64,000 nucleotides of DNA, taken from positions 62,001 to 126,000 of the forward strand of contig CABRYP010000002.1 of NCBI GenBank assembly GCA_902475245.1, in the 5' to 3' direction. This DNA is from an uncultured Collinsella sp. (GTDB lineage: Bacteria; Actinomycetota; Coriobacteriia; Coriobacteriales; Coriobacteriaceae). Below are positions 57,030 through 64,000 of this stretch, one piece after another. The translations under genes and the position numbers were made by a program. Every line of letters begins with the position of its first letter. Within the stretch, counting starts at the first letter, position 1. The notes beneath the pieces were generated by a model, which was given only the letters and a program-made list of their open reading frames with translations, searched no databases and was not told the origin of the DNA.

Positions 57030-59099
57030 CTATCGAACCGAGGAATCGCCCGTGGCAGAAGATGTGTCGGGCTCATCATAGATGGCACCGAGGACATCGC
57101 GCACGACATGCAGCGCGGTATCGGAGCCACCACCGGCCTGTTCCAAGACAGTGACAATCACGTACTTGGGCTCATCGGCCGGCGCGTAGGCGCAAAACCA
57201 CGCGTAATCGTCCTCGCCGCTCTTCTCGCCCGTGCCGGACTTGCCGTAGACCGTGGGGGTCAAGGAGTTAAAGTGCGCGGCAGTCGAAGTCGACGCCGAG
57301 TAAATCACATCGTGCATGCCGTTACGGACCAGCGCCAGGTCGGCATCGCTATTGATATGGGCCTCCAGGCGCTTCTTTTTGCCCTTGCCGTTGTACTTGT
57401 AGGCATCGCCGTCGCCATCACGCGAGACAGCAGACAAGAACACATGCGGCACATACTGTTTGCCGCCGTTGGCAAGGCCCATGTAGGCACACGCCATCTG
57501 CAGCGGCGTCACCAAAATGTCGCCCTGGCCGATAGCGATGTTAGTCATATCGCCGGCATTCCACTTGCGGTCCTCGGCCGAGGCGTCGGTAAAGTAGGAC
57601 TCTTTCCACTTGGCGTCGGGAATGCGACCCGTGCCCTCGCTTGGCAGATCGATGCCGCAGGTCTTGCCCAGACCCCAACGACGAAAGACCTCTTGCAGGC
57701 CCTCGGGATGCTGGTCGTTGTAGAAAAACGCCTTGCCCATATCGTAGAACACGGGGTCGCAGGAGTTAGCGATACCGGACTGCAGCGTCATAGTGCCGTG
57801 ACCGGAATGCAGCCAGCAGTACTTACCCCATGACTTGCCCAGGCCCGTCCAATAGCCCGTGCAGTTCGTGGTCTGGCCTGAGGTATAGGTTCCAAACTCA
57901 AGACCGGCCAGAGCCGAGAGCGGCTTGATGGTCGAAGCCGACATATACTGGCCGCTAATGGCGCGGTTGAGCAGCGGATGCGAACCCTTGTCGTCGTTGA
58001 GCTCGGTCCACACGTCGTTGGAAACGCCGCCGATGAACACCGACGGATCAAACTTGGGCTCGCTCGCCATACCCAGAATCTCACCATTGTTGGGATCGAG
58101 GCACACCACGGCGCCGTTGCCGGCATCGCTATGACCCGTGGTCTTGGCAAGCTCAATGGCATTCGCCAGAGCCGTCTCGCAGGCCTGTTGAATCTTAAGA
58201 TCCAGCGTAAGCTTAATGTCAGAACCGGCCTTGGCGGGAACGGCGCCGGCTTGACCGGTCACATTACCCGAGGCGTCAACTTTCACGGTCTGCTCACCAC
58301 GAATGCCCTGCAGCAGATTTTCGTAGTAAATCTCTACGCCCGCCTGGCCCACAATATCGCCCGATTGATACGAGATCTGGCCAGCCGCGCTATCGCTGCC
58401 GTCCGACGACTTCTTGTTCTGCGCCTCGAGCTGCTCGGAGGTAATGGTGCCGGTATAGCCCAAGATATGGCAGGCGGTCTCGCCATACGGGTATTGGCGC
58501 TCGGTGCGCTCGGCGATCTTCACGCCGGGAAACTCACCGGCGTGCTCCTGAATGTAGGCGACAGTAGAGCGGCGCACGTCAGTCGCGATCGTATGCAGGC
58601 TCTGCGCGCCTTCGGAATTGTCCTGGATGTTGCGCAGCACCGCGATATACGGCATGCCGAGCACGTTGGCAAGATGACGCACCAGTACCTTGTCGTCGGC
58701 AAGGTCGCGATAGGCGACGACGGCGAGCGAGGGGCGGTTTTGCACCAGCGCGACGCCGTTGCGGTCCAAGATGCGGCCACGAACGGCAGGCGTGGTAACG
58801 GTACGGGTCTGATTGCTCTTGGCCTGCTTGTCGTAGTAGTCGGACGAGACCATCTGCATGCCCCACAGCTTAACGGCAAGCGCGGCAAACATCGCACCCA
58901 CGCCCGCGGTGAGGATGGAAAAGCGGCCCTTGAAGGCCGTAGCGGCCGTATTGCCCTCGCCCTCGGTGGCGCGCGGGGCCGTTCCGTGCTGCGTGTCGTA
59001 GGTAAAGCGGGAGTCGCCGCGGCGCATGATGACCAGCGCGACCACAATGGCCACGACCAGCACGATACCGGCGACAACAACCGTCAACTGGGAAGACAT
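57030..59099 (-). CDS. mrdA: Penicillin-binding protein 2 (MrdA), elongation transpeptidase
   Basis: 689 aa. Two hydrophobic segments precede the body (about 5-25 and 61-82) where most PBP2 proteins have one. Then come the PBP dimerisation domain (TPAVRGRILDRNGVALVQNR) and the transpeptidase with the active Ser in SASTIKPLSA (SxxK), NSCDPVF and KSGTGEK. It cross-links the glycan made by RodA. It lies between mreD and rodA. Confidence 0.95.
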   Translation of the reverse strand: MSSQLTVVVAGIVLVVAIVVALVIMRRGDSRFTYDTQHGTAPRATEGEGNTAATAFKGRFSILTAGVGAMFAALAVKLWGMQMVSSDYYDKQAKSNQTRTVTTPAVRGRILDRNGVALVQNRPSLAVVAYRDLADDKVLVRHLANVLGMPYIAVLRNIQDNSEGAQSLHTIATDVRRSTVAYIQEHAGEFPGVKIAERTERQYPYGETACHILGYTGTITSEQLEAQNKKSSDGSDSAAGQISYQSGDIVGQAGVEIYYENLLQGIRGEQTVKVDASGNVTGQAGAVPAKAGSDIKLTLDLKIQQACETALANAIELAKTTGHSDAGNGAVVCLDPNNGEILGMASEPKFDPSVFIGGVSNDVWTELNDDKGSHPLLNRAISGQYMSASTIKPLSALAGLEFGTYTSGQTTNCTGYWTGLGKSWGKYCWLHSGHGTMTLQSGIANSCDPVFYDMGKAFFYNDQHPEGLQEVFRRWGLGKTCGIDLPSEGTGRIPDAKWKESYFTDASAEDRKWNAGDMTNIAIGQGDILVTPLQMACAYMGLANGGKQYVPHVFLSAVSRDGDGDAYKYNGKGKKKRLEAHINSDADLALVRNGMHDVIYSASTSTAAHFNSLTPTVYGKSGTGEKSGEDDYAWFCAYAPADEPKYVIVTVLEQAGGGSDTALHVVRDVLGAIYDEPDTSSATGDSSVR

Positions 59100-59112
59100 C
59101 TACAGGCCTCCC

Positions 59113-59679
59113 CTATTTGAGCTTATGGGTCTTGGGCTTAAAGCGCATACCCGTCTGACGCCCACCGCGCGCGGAGAACCCATAGCCAGACTGCGGCGCG
59201 ACGCCGGACATCAAAAACGGAACGGCGACCAGGCCGGTCAGAATCGAAGACGGCAGGGCATGTCCAAAGATCGCCACGACAAAACTCGATTCCAGTCCCA
59301 TAAACAGCAAGATAATGCTGTAGATCACGTTAATGGCAAGCGCAAAGGCGCCCACCGTGATGCCGCGAGCGCTCGGGGTGCCGCCCGTCTGACCGGCGGC
59401 ACTGTGTGTCAGGGCAAAGCTGCCCACTGTCAGCAACAGCGACATCACGCCCACCGGCACGGCTGCCGACAGGTCGTAGAACAGGCCACTGCAAAAACCG
59501 CAGATGACGGCCCGCGTGGGATCGCCCGAAAACACACTCAGGCACACCAGGATAATCATAAAGTTGACGCGACCGCCCGCGATGGAGATCTGCGGCGCCA
59601 AGCCCGCCTGCAGCAGGACGCAGACAATGGCGGCAATCGCAAAAGTGCGGGAGCCAGTCCCCTGTTCGTGTAGATCCAT
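59113..59679 (-). CDS. mreD: Rod shape-determining protein MreD
   Basis: 188 aa with five or six membrane segments (AIAAIVCVLLQAGLAP, VNFMIILVCLSVFSG, GVMSLLLTVGSFAL and others) and a basic C-terminal tail. FCSGLFYDLSAAVPVG matches the conserved MreD GLxxD region. It links MreC to the RodA/PBP2 machine. The start is the ATG seven bases after GGGAGGC. Confidence 0.92.
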   Translation of the reverse strand: MDLHEQGTGSRTFAIAAIVCVLLQAGLAPQISIAGGRVNFMIILVCLSVFSGDPTRAVICGFCSGLFYDLSAAVPVGVMSLLLTVGSFALTHSAAGQTGGTPSARGITVGAFALAINVIYSIILLFMGLESSFVVAIFGHALPSSILTGLVAVPFLMSGVAPQSGYGFSARGGRQTGMRFKPKTHKLK

Positions 59680-59691
59680 GGACATGCCTCC

Positions 59692-60690
59692 CTATTCGCT
59701 CGAGCCCGAGTCAGTCGTGCCGGACGCATCGGAGCTTTCATCCGAGCTTTCGTCTTTGGACTTGGTGGCCGCATCGCGCGAGGTGCCCTGCGGCGTACTG
59801 TTGGCGCTGCTCACATCCTCGTCCGAAGCCGACTGCTCATCGGTCAGCGACGTAATGACCAGCACTTCCTCGTTGTTTTCGGCCGTTGTCTGGGCGCGCA
59901 CGACGATGGTGTAGTACACATCGTTGGCAGACTTCTCCACCGACGAGACCGTACCGAGCGGCAGGCCCTTGGGAAATACGCCGCCGATGCCCGAGGTCAC
60001 GATGATGTCGCCCACCTTCACGTCGGAATCGACACTCACGTGCTCCAGGCGCAGGGTACCGTCGGGCTGCCCCTGCAGCATACCCTGAGCGCGCGTATCC
60101 TGCACCATAGCGGACACGCCCGAGTTCTCATCACTAATCAGGCGGACGGTGGAGGTCTTGGCCGAAACCTCGATAATCTGACCGATGACACCGGCAGAAC
60201 TCGTCACGGGCATGTTGATGGTAAGACCGTCGGCAGAGCCTTTGTCGATGGTAACGGTCGAGGTCCAGGCATCGCCCGACGCGCCGACAATGCGAGCCGC
60301 GGTGGACTTGAGGTTGTAGGTCGACTGCAGACCGACCAGGCTCTCGAGTCGCTCGGCGGTCTTTTGAGCCTCGGAGAGCTCGGCGACCTTAGAGGTCAAC
60401 ACCTCGTTTTGCTTCTTGAGGTCGTCGAGCGACTCCTGCGAAGCCGTAAGGTTAGAGAACACGTTTCCGATTGCGTTGAAGGGCGCGGCCACAGCCGAGC
60501 CCACAAAACGCACCGGCGAGGTAATCGTCGTCACGCCCGAACGCACGGCGTGAATCGGACCCGCCTCGCCTTCGCGAATATAAAACGTGAGGAGCAGCAC
60601 CGAAATCACGCTGAAAACAATCAACGGGCGCATACCCGTTGATTGTCGCTTGGTATTCAGATTTGAAGAGAAACCCGAAGATCGTGCCAA
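59692..60690 (-). CDS. mreC: Rod shape-determining protein MreC
   Basis: 332 aa. One N-terminal membrane helix (about 21-38), a coiled coil (SLDDLKKQNEVLTSKVAELS), then the beta-rich MreC core (VTIDKGSADGLTINMPVTSS, DIIVTSGIGGVFPKGLPLG). The last 50 residues are Ser/Asp/Glu-rich and probably disordered. MreC activates PBP2. The start is a TTG after AAGGTGG. Confidence 0.95.
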   Translation of the reverse strand: MARSSGFSSNLNTKRQSTGMRPLIVFSVISVLLLTFYIREGEAGPIHAVRSGVTTITSPVRFVGSAVAAPFNAIGNVFSNLTASQESLDDLKKQNEVLTSKVAELSEAQKTAERLESLVGLQSTYNLKSTAARIVGASGDAWTSTVTIDKGSADGLTINMPVTSSAGVIGQIIEVSAKTSTVRLISDENSGVSAMVQDTRAQGMLQGQPDGTLRLEHVSVDSDVKVGDIIVTSGIGGVFPKGLPLGTVSSVEKSANDVYYTIVVRAQTTAENNEEVLVITSLTDEQSASDEDVSSANSTPQGTSRDAATKSKDESSDESSDASGTTDSGSSE

Positions 60691-60711
60691 ATGGAATCCA
60701 CCTTTTGGAAA

Positions 60712-61755
60712 TTAAGCATTGGTCTGGACGAAGCCACCGTCAAACGCGTTGGCCTCGAGCACGCGGGCGCAGCCGTTGACGACGTTGTCGAGCGCCGTAG
60801 GGCTAACGTTGACCGAAACGCCGGTCTCGTCGCGCAAGCGCACGTCGAGACCGCGCAGCAGCGCACCGCCGCCGGTCAGCAGGATGCCGTAGTACATAAG
60901 GTCCGAGGCAAGATCGGGCGGCGTGGCGTCGAGGGCGTCCTTGACGGCCTTGGCCATCTCGTCGAGCGGCTTGTTGAGCGCGCGACGAATCTCCTCGCTC
61001 TCGATGCGCACGGTCTTGGGCAGGCCCGTAATCACGTCGCGGCCGTTGACCTCGACGTCGAGCTCGTCCTTGAGCGGCACGGCAGAACCGACCTTGATCT
61101 TGATGTCCTCGGCCGTGCGCTCGCCGATAGCCAGGTTATAGGCATCGCGAACGTGGGTAAGGATAGCCTGGTCAAACTCGTCACCGGCAATGCGGATGGA
61201 CTGCGACACGACGATACCGCCCATAGCGATAACGGCGACCTCGGTGGTACCGCCACCGATATCGATAACCATGGAGCCGGTGGGCTCCTCGACAGGCAAG
61301 TCGGCGCCGATGGCAGCGGCCATGGGCTCCTCGATCAGGTATGCCTGGCGGGCACCGGCCTGGATCGTAGCCTCAAAAACGGCGCGCTTCTCGACCGACG
61401 TGACGCCGGAGGGGACGCAGACGACAACGCGCGGACGCGGGGTCCACGGATAGCGCTTCTCGGACGCCTTGTCGATAAAATAGCGAAGCATGGCCTCGGT
61501 AACGTCAAAGTCGGCGATAACGCCGTCCTTAAGGGGACGCACAGCCACAATGTTGCCGGGCGTACGGCCGAGCATGCGCTTTGCCTCGATACCGACAGCC
61601 AGGATGCGCTCATCGTTCTTGTCGATGGCGACAACGGAGGGCTCGCGAATGACGATGCCCTTGCCGCGCACGGAGACAAGCGTGTTGGCGGTGCCGAGGT
61701 CGATGGCAAGATCGCCCGCATAGCTACCGAAGAACATATCCATCAAAGAAAACAA
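60712..61755 (-). CDS. mreB: Actin-like protein MreB
   Basis: 347 aa. The phosphate-1 loop is DLAIDLGTANTLV, the phosphate-2 region MVIDIGGGTTEVAVIAMGG, and the adenosine motif ILLTGGGALLRGLD. MreB filaments steer the elongation machinery. The start is a TTG five bases after AGGAG; the internal ATG four codons on is 17 bases away and fits worse. A rod-shaped cell plan is implied. Confidence 0.97.
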   Translation of the reverse strand: MFSLMDMFFGSYAGDLAIDLGTANTLVSVRGKGIVIREPSVVAIDKNDERILAVGIEAKRMLGRTPGNIVAVRPLKDGVIADFDVTEAMLRYFIDKASEKRYPWTPRPRVVVCVPSGVTSVEKRAVFEATIQAGARQAYLIEEPMAAAIGADLPVEEPTGSMVIDIGGGTTEVAVIAMGGIVVSQSIRIAGDEFDQAILTHVRDAYNLAIGERTAEDIKIKVGSAVPLKDELDVEVNGRDVITGLPKTVRIESEEIRRALNKPLDEMAKAVKDALDATPPDLASDLMYYGILLTGGGALLRGLDVRLRDETGVSVNVSPTALDNVVNGCARVLEANAFDGGFVQTNA

Positions 61756-61816
61756 CGCAACTCCTGATGTGTTGGATGATTGCTGGAAAACTACTAGCCC
61801 ATCATACTAGCGCAAG

Positions 61817-61849
61817 CCCGGCACCTCACTTGCGGTGAAGCACCGGGCA
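61817..61849 (-). terminator. Hairpin after the TPR gene, before mreB
   Basis: On minus, GCCCGGTGCTTCAC pairs with GTGAGGTGCCGGGC over 14 positions including G-U pairs, loop CGCAA. The trailing sequence is only weakly T-rich, so termination may be partial. Confidence 0.65.
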
Positions 61850-61870
61850 GCGCCAAATCTCATAAGGTCA

Positions 61871-63166
61871 CTACTGGTTGTCAGCGGCCGAGAGATCGAT
61901 GTCGAGCGAGGAGACGGCCCAACCGATATGGTTGTCGGAGCGCACGAACTTGACGGTGTACTCCTGCTCGCCGCCCTTGGACAGCGACGCCTTGACCTTA
62001 GCGGTGGTCTCGGTCATAGACTGATCCATGCCCTCGATGGAGACGGTGGCGCCCTGCGGAATCGAGGAAATGATCATCGACTTGGCGTCCTCGGACAGGC
62101 TGGAGGCCAGACAGGACTCGGCCTTGGCGGTATCGCCGTCACCTGCGGCCTGGAACAGGTCGGTGACAACAGACTCCTGCGAAGGGAAGCCCAGGCCGCG
62201 CGTGTAGGCAAAGCCAAGACCGCCTGCGGCAAGGACGATCAGCAGAAGCAGCACCAAGAAGACCTTGAGCCCCGTATGACGATGGCGACGACGGACCTTG
62301 GCCTCCTTGCGGTCCTGCTGAACCATCTCGGACTCGGACAGGGTGAAGAAGCCGGTGTCCGAGGGGTCGGGCATAAACTGACCGGTAGCGCCCGTGGGGT
62401 CGAGCGGGTCGACGGCGGGAGCATCCATCGCGGGCGCCGGAGCCGTGGCCATGGCCGTCTGGGCCGAAAGCGCAGCGAGGGAATCTTGCACGCGGGCAAG
62501 CTCATCGGCCTGCTCGGGCGTGAGCTGGTAGATGCCATCGGCGGTGGCGGCGTTAAAGGCATCGAGCGCGTCAGAGGGGCGACCGGCGGCAGAGAGCGCC
62601 TCACCCATACCGGCGTTAAGCGCACGCGTGTCGTCGCGCGGACCGGCAAAGTCGATGGCCGTGCGGTAGGTCTCCACGGCGTCTGCCGGACGGCCGAGTT
62701 TAATGAAGCAGCGGCCAAGATCGCCAAGGGCAGCGGCGGGAGCCGGGTTGGCACCATCGATGGCGGCCTGACGGAAGGCAGTGCCGGCATTGGCATAATC
62801 ACCCGACTGGAACAGGGCGTTGCCCAAACCCAGATACGCCTTAAACGGCGTGGCATAGGATGCATCCTGCGTTGCGGCAGAGAACACCTGGGCTGCGGTC
62901 GCATAGTCACCCACGGCAGCAAGCGCCTTACCGCGGTTGGTGAGCAGCGCGCCGCGCTTGCCATAGGTACCGTCGTTGAGGGCGGCGGCGTAGGCCTCGG
63001 CGGCCTCGGCATACATACCCAGGTGCATCAAGGCGTTGCCGCGCAGATGGTCGGCCTCGCCCATGATCTCACTGGGGGTCTTTGCCGCACCGAGCATCTG
63101 GGCGGCAGCGGAATAATCACCCGCGCGATAAGCGGCGCGGCCCTGTTGGATCAGCTGGCTATTCAA
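61871..63166 (-). CDS. TPR-repeat membrane protein
   Basis: 431 aa. Residues 1-215 hold about six tetratricopeptide units (for example AGDYSAAAQMLGAAK, AAVGDYATAAQVFSAATQDA, LGRPADAVETYRTAIDFAG). A Pro/Ala linker and a basic stretch (KEAKVRRRHRHTGLK) precede one membrane helix (about 298-319, VFLVLLLLIVLAAGGLGFAY). The outer 110 residues resemble a small stress-sensing or NTF2-like lipoprotein domain. Role unknown; it could scaffold envelope proteins near MreB. The start is a TTG after AAGGGGACTTCC. Confidence 0.8.
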   Translation of the reverse strand: MNSQLIQQGRAAYRAGDYSAAAQMLGAAKTPSEIMGEADHLRGNALMHLGMYAEAAEAYAAALNDGTYGKRGALLTNRGKALAAVGDYATAAQVFSAATQDASYATPFKAYLGLGNALFQSGDYANAGTAFRQAAIDGANPAPAAALGDLGRCFIKLGRPADAVETYRTAIDFAGPRDDTRALNAGMGEALSAAGRPSDALDAFNAATADGIYQLTPEQADELARVQDSLAALSAQTAMATAPAPAMDAPAVDPLDPTGATGQFMPDPSDTGFFTLSESEMVQQDRKEAKVRRRHRHTGLKVFLVLLLLIVLAAGGLGFAYTRGLGFPSQESVVTDLFQAAGDGDTAKAESCLASSLSEDAKSMIISSIPQGATVSIEGMDQSMTETTAKVKASLSKGGEQEYTVKFVRSDNHIGWAVSSLDIDLSAADNQ

Positions 63167-63178
63167 GGAAGTCCCCTT

Positions 63179-63721
63179 TTACTCGTGAACGATCTCGACG
63201 TGGACGATCTCGTCGCCGGCACGCAGCTGCGAAATCACATCGAGGCCCTCGACCGTGGTGCCAAAGACGGTGTAGCCGGAGTCGAGGTTATGCTGAGCGC
63301 CCAGGCAGAAGTAGAACTGCGAACCCGCGGAATCGGGATCCATCGAACGTGCCATGGCAAGCGCGCCGTCGACGTGGCTGTTACGCGGGTTGGTAGCGAA
63401 CTCGCCCTTGATGCAGTAGCCGGGGCCGCCGGTACCGGGCATGCCGTCGGGGCCCTCAAGACCGGCGGCGACATCGGCGCCGGACATATCGCGGGTATTG
63501 GGGTCGCCGCCCTGGATCACAAAACCGGGCACATAGCGATGGAACTTAAGGCCGTCGTAAAAACCCATCGTGGAAAGCTCGCAGAAGTTCGCCACGTGGA
63601 TGGGGGCGCCCTCGCCGTCAAACTTGACCTTGATGGTGCCCTTCGACGTCTCGATCACCGCGCACTCATCGCCGGCAAGCTGATACTCGGGCGTGTAGAG
63701 CTCTTTCTTAAAACCAAACAT
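63179..63721 (-). CDS. Cyclophilin-type peptidyl-prolyl isomerase
   Basis: 180 aa. YDGLKFHRYVPGFVIQGGDP, then the GSQFYFCLG block form the active site; the catalytic Arg is in FHRYVPGF. There is no signal peptide, so it is cytoplasmic. The start is the ATG behind GAGGAAGGAACCAC. It precedes the TPR gene by 12 bases, so the two are probably cotranscribed. Confidence 0.94.
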   Translation of the reverse strand: MFGFKKELYTPEYQLAGDECAVIETSKGTIKVKFDGEGAPIHVANFCELSTMGFYDGLKFHRYVPGFVIQGGDPNTRDMSGADVAAGLEGPDGMPGTGGPGYCIKGEFATNPRNSHVDGALAMARSMDPDSAGSQFYFCLGAQHNLDSGYTVFGTTVEGLDVISQLRAGDEIVHVEIVHE

Positions 63722-63760
63722 GTGGTTCCTTCCTCGTGCGTTTAAAGCATATTTGGTCAA

Positions 63761-63790
63761 ATTGTAGCAATAAGCACGGGCTTCCATCAA
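63761..63790 (-). promoter_or_regulatory. Promoter of the cyclophilin-TPR unit
   Basis: Minus strand: TTGATG (63790-63785), 18-base spacer, TACAAT (63766-63761), about 40 bases before the cyclophilin ATG. Confidence 0.7.
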
Positions 63791-63826
63791 TTGCGCACGC
63801 AGGTTATGCCGCCGGAGGGCAACAAA

Positions 63827-64000
63827 TTACGAACGTTGCTGCGGTCTCCATGCGCTCACGTTGGCGTCGTACTGGTTAAGCGCGCTGTTGCCGCCTTGTG
63901 CGATGGGCGCCAGGATCTCGCTCTGACGGGCGCTCAGCGACTCGCCGTCGGGAATGGACAGCGAGATATCCCAGCTCTGGCAGATCACGTCGACACGCTC
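63827..64000 (-). CDS. 3' end of an unrecognised gene
   Basis: 57 codons are visible before a TAA, ending SALNQYDANVSAWRPQQRS. The fragment has no motif that I recognise. It is separated from the cyclophilin gene by a promoter. Confidence 0.55.
   Translation of the reverse strand, partial: ERVDVICQSWDISLSIPDGESLSARQSEILAPIAQGGNSALNQYDANVSAWRPQQRS

Noticed and set aside
61835..63745. A 636-codon plus-strand frame opposite the TPR and cyclophilin genes
   Set aside because: Gly/Leu/Val-rich antisense composition and no function visible.

Overview
The window looks like a chromosomal segment of an anaerobic actinobacterium of the Coriobacteriia, most likely Collinsella or a close relative. This is inferred, not proven. 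The evidence is high-GC coding, an actinobacterial-type integration host factor (mIHF) next to gmk and rpoZ, a glyQ/glyS two-subunit glycyl-tRNA synthetase, pyruvate phosphate dikinase beside its regulatory protein, a bifunctional AdhE, and a Gram-positive-style pyrR-pyrBCKDF cluster. Almost everything is housekeeping and about 90% of the genes lie on the minus strand; only rpmB, adhE, a small kinase gene and dinB are on plus.

Layout, in minus-strand transcription order from the right end. (1) 63.8-52.2 kb: an unknown partial gene, a cyclophilin, a TPR membrane protein, then the cell-shape block mreB-mreC-mreD-mrdA(PBP2)-rodA, an unrecognised membrane protein and a radical-SAM pair. (2) 52.1-48.1 kb: rplU-rpmA-obgE-nadD-yqeK-rsfS (50S assembly and NAD), ending in a strong terminator that faces dinB. 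(3) 46.5-40.0 kb: rpsP-khpA-rimM-trmD-lepB, then glyQ-glyS-ppsR. (4) 39.7-36.4 kb: ppdK and rplS. (5) 36.3-30.1 kb: rnhB-yraN-comM-dprA-trmFO-xerC. (6) 29.9-19.8 kb: rpsB-tsf, then pyrH-frr-uppS-cdsA-dxr-rseP-ispG-proS (translation, undecaprenyl carrier, MEP isoprenoid pathway). (7) 14.7-9.3 kb: pyrR-pyrB-pyrC-pyrK-pyrD-pyrF behind an attenuator-like leader. (8) 9.0-1 kb: mihF-gmk-rpoZ-thiI, comEA-comEC-holA, rpsT, lepA and the first codons of a following gene.

Together the genes cover pyrimidine synthesis, the start of isoprenoid and undecaprenyl lipid synthesis, elongation-mode peptidoglycan synthesis, ribosome and tRNA maturation, fermentative carbon flow (AdhE, PPDK with its bifunctional regulator), and part of a natural-transformation apparatus (ComEA, ComEC, DprA, ComM). 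No tRNA or rRNA gene, CRISPR array, prophage or intact transposon was seen.

The least ordinary parts are: a 5'-truncated REP-associated (RAYT/Y1-type) transposase remnant flanked by three copies of a CATTGGGGACAG repeat between rpmB and adhE; a second dispersed intergenic repeat (TGGGACGGGG family) at 39.96 and 48.03 kb; an xerC reading frame whose N-terminal domain is encoded upstream of every ATG/GTG/TTG; an HTH-like insertion in the RseP protease; hairpin terminators placed directly in front of lepA and rnhB; and a very high share of TTG/GTG starts. No clearly new multi-gene system was found.
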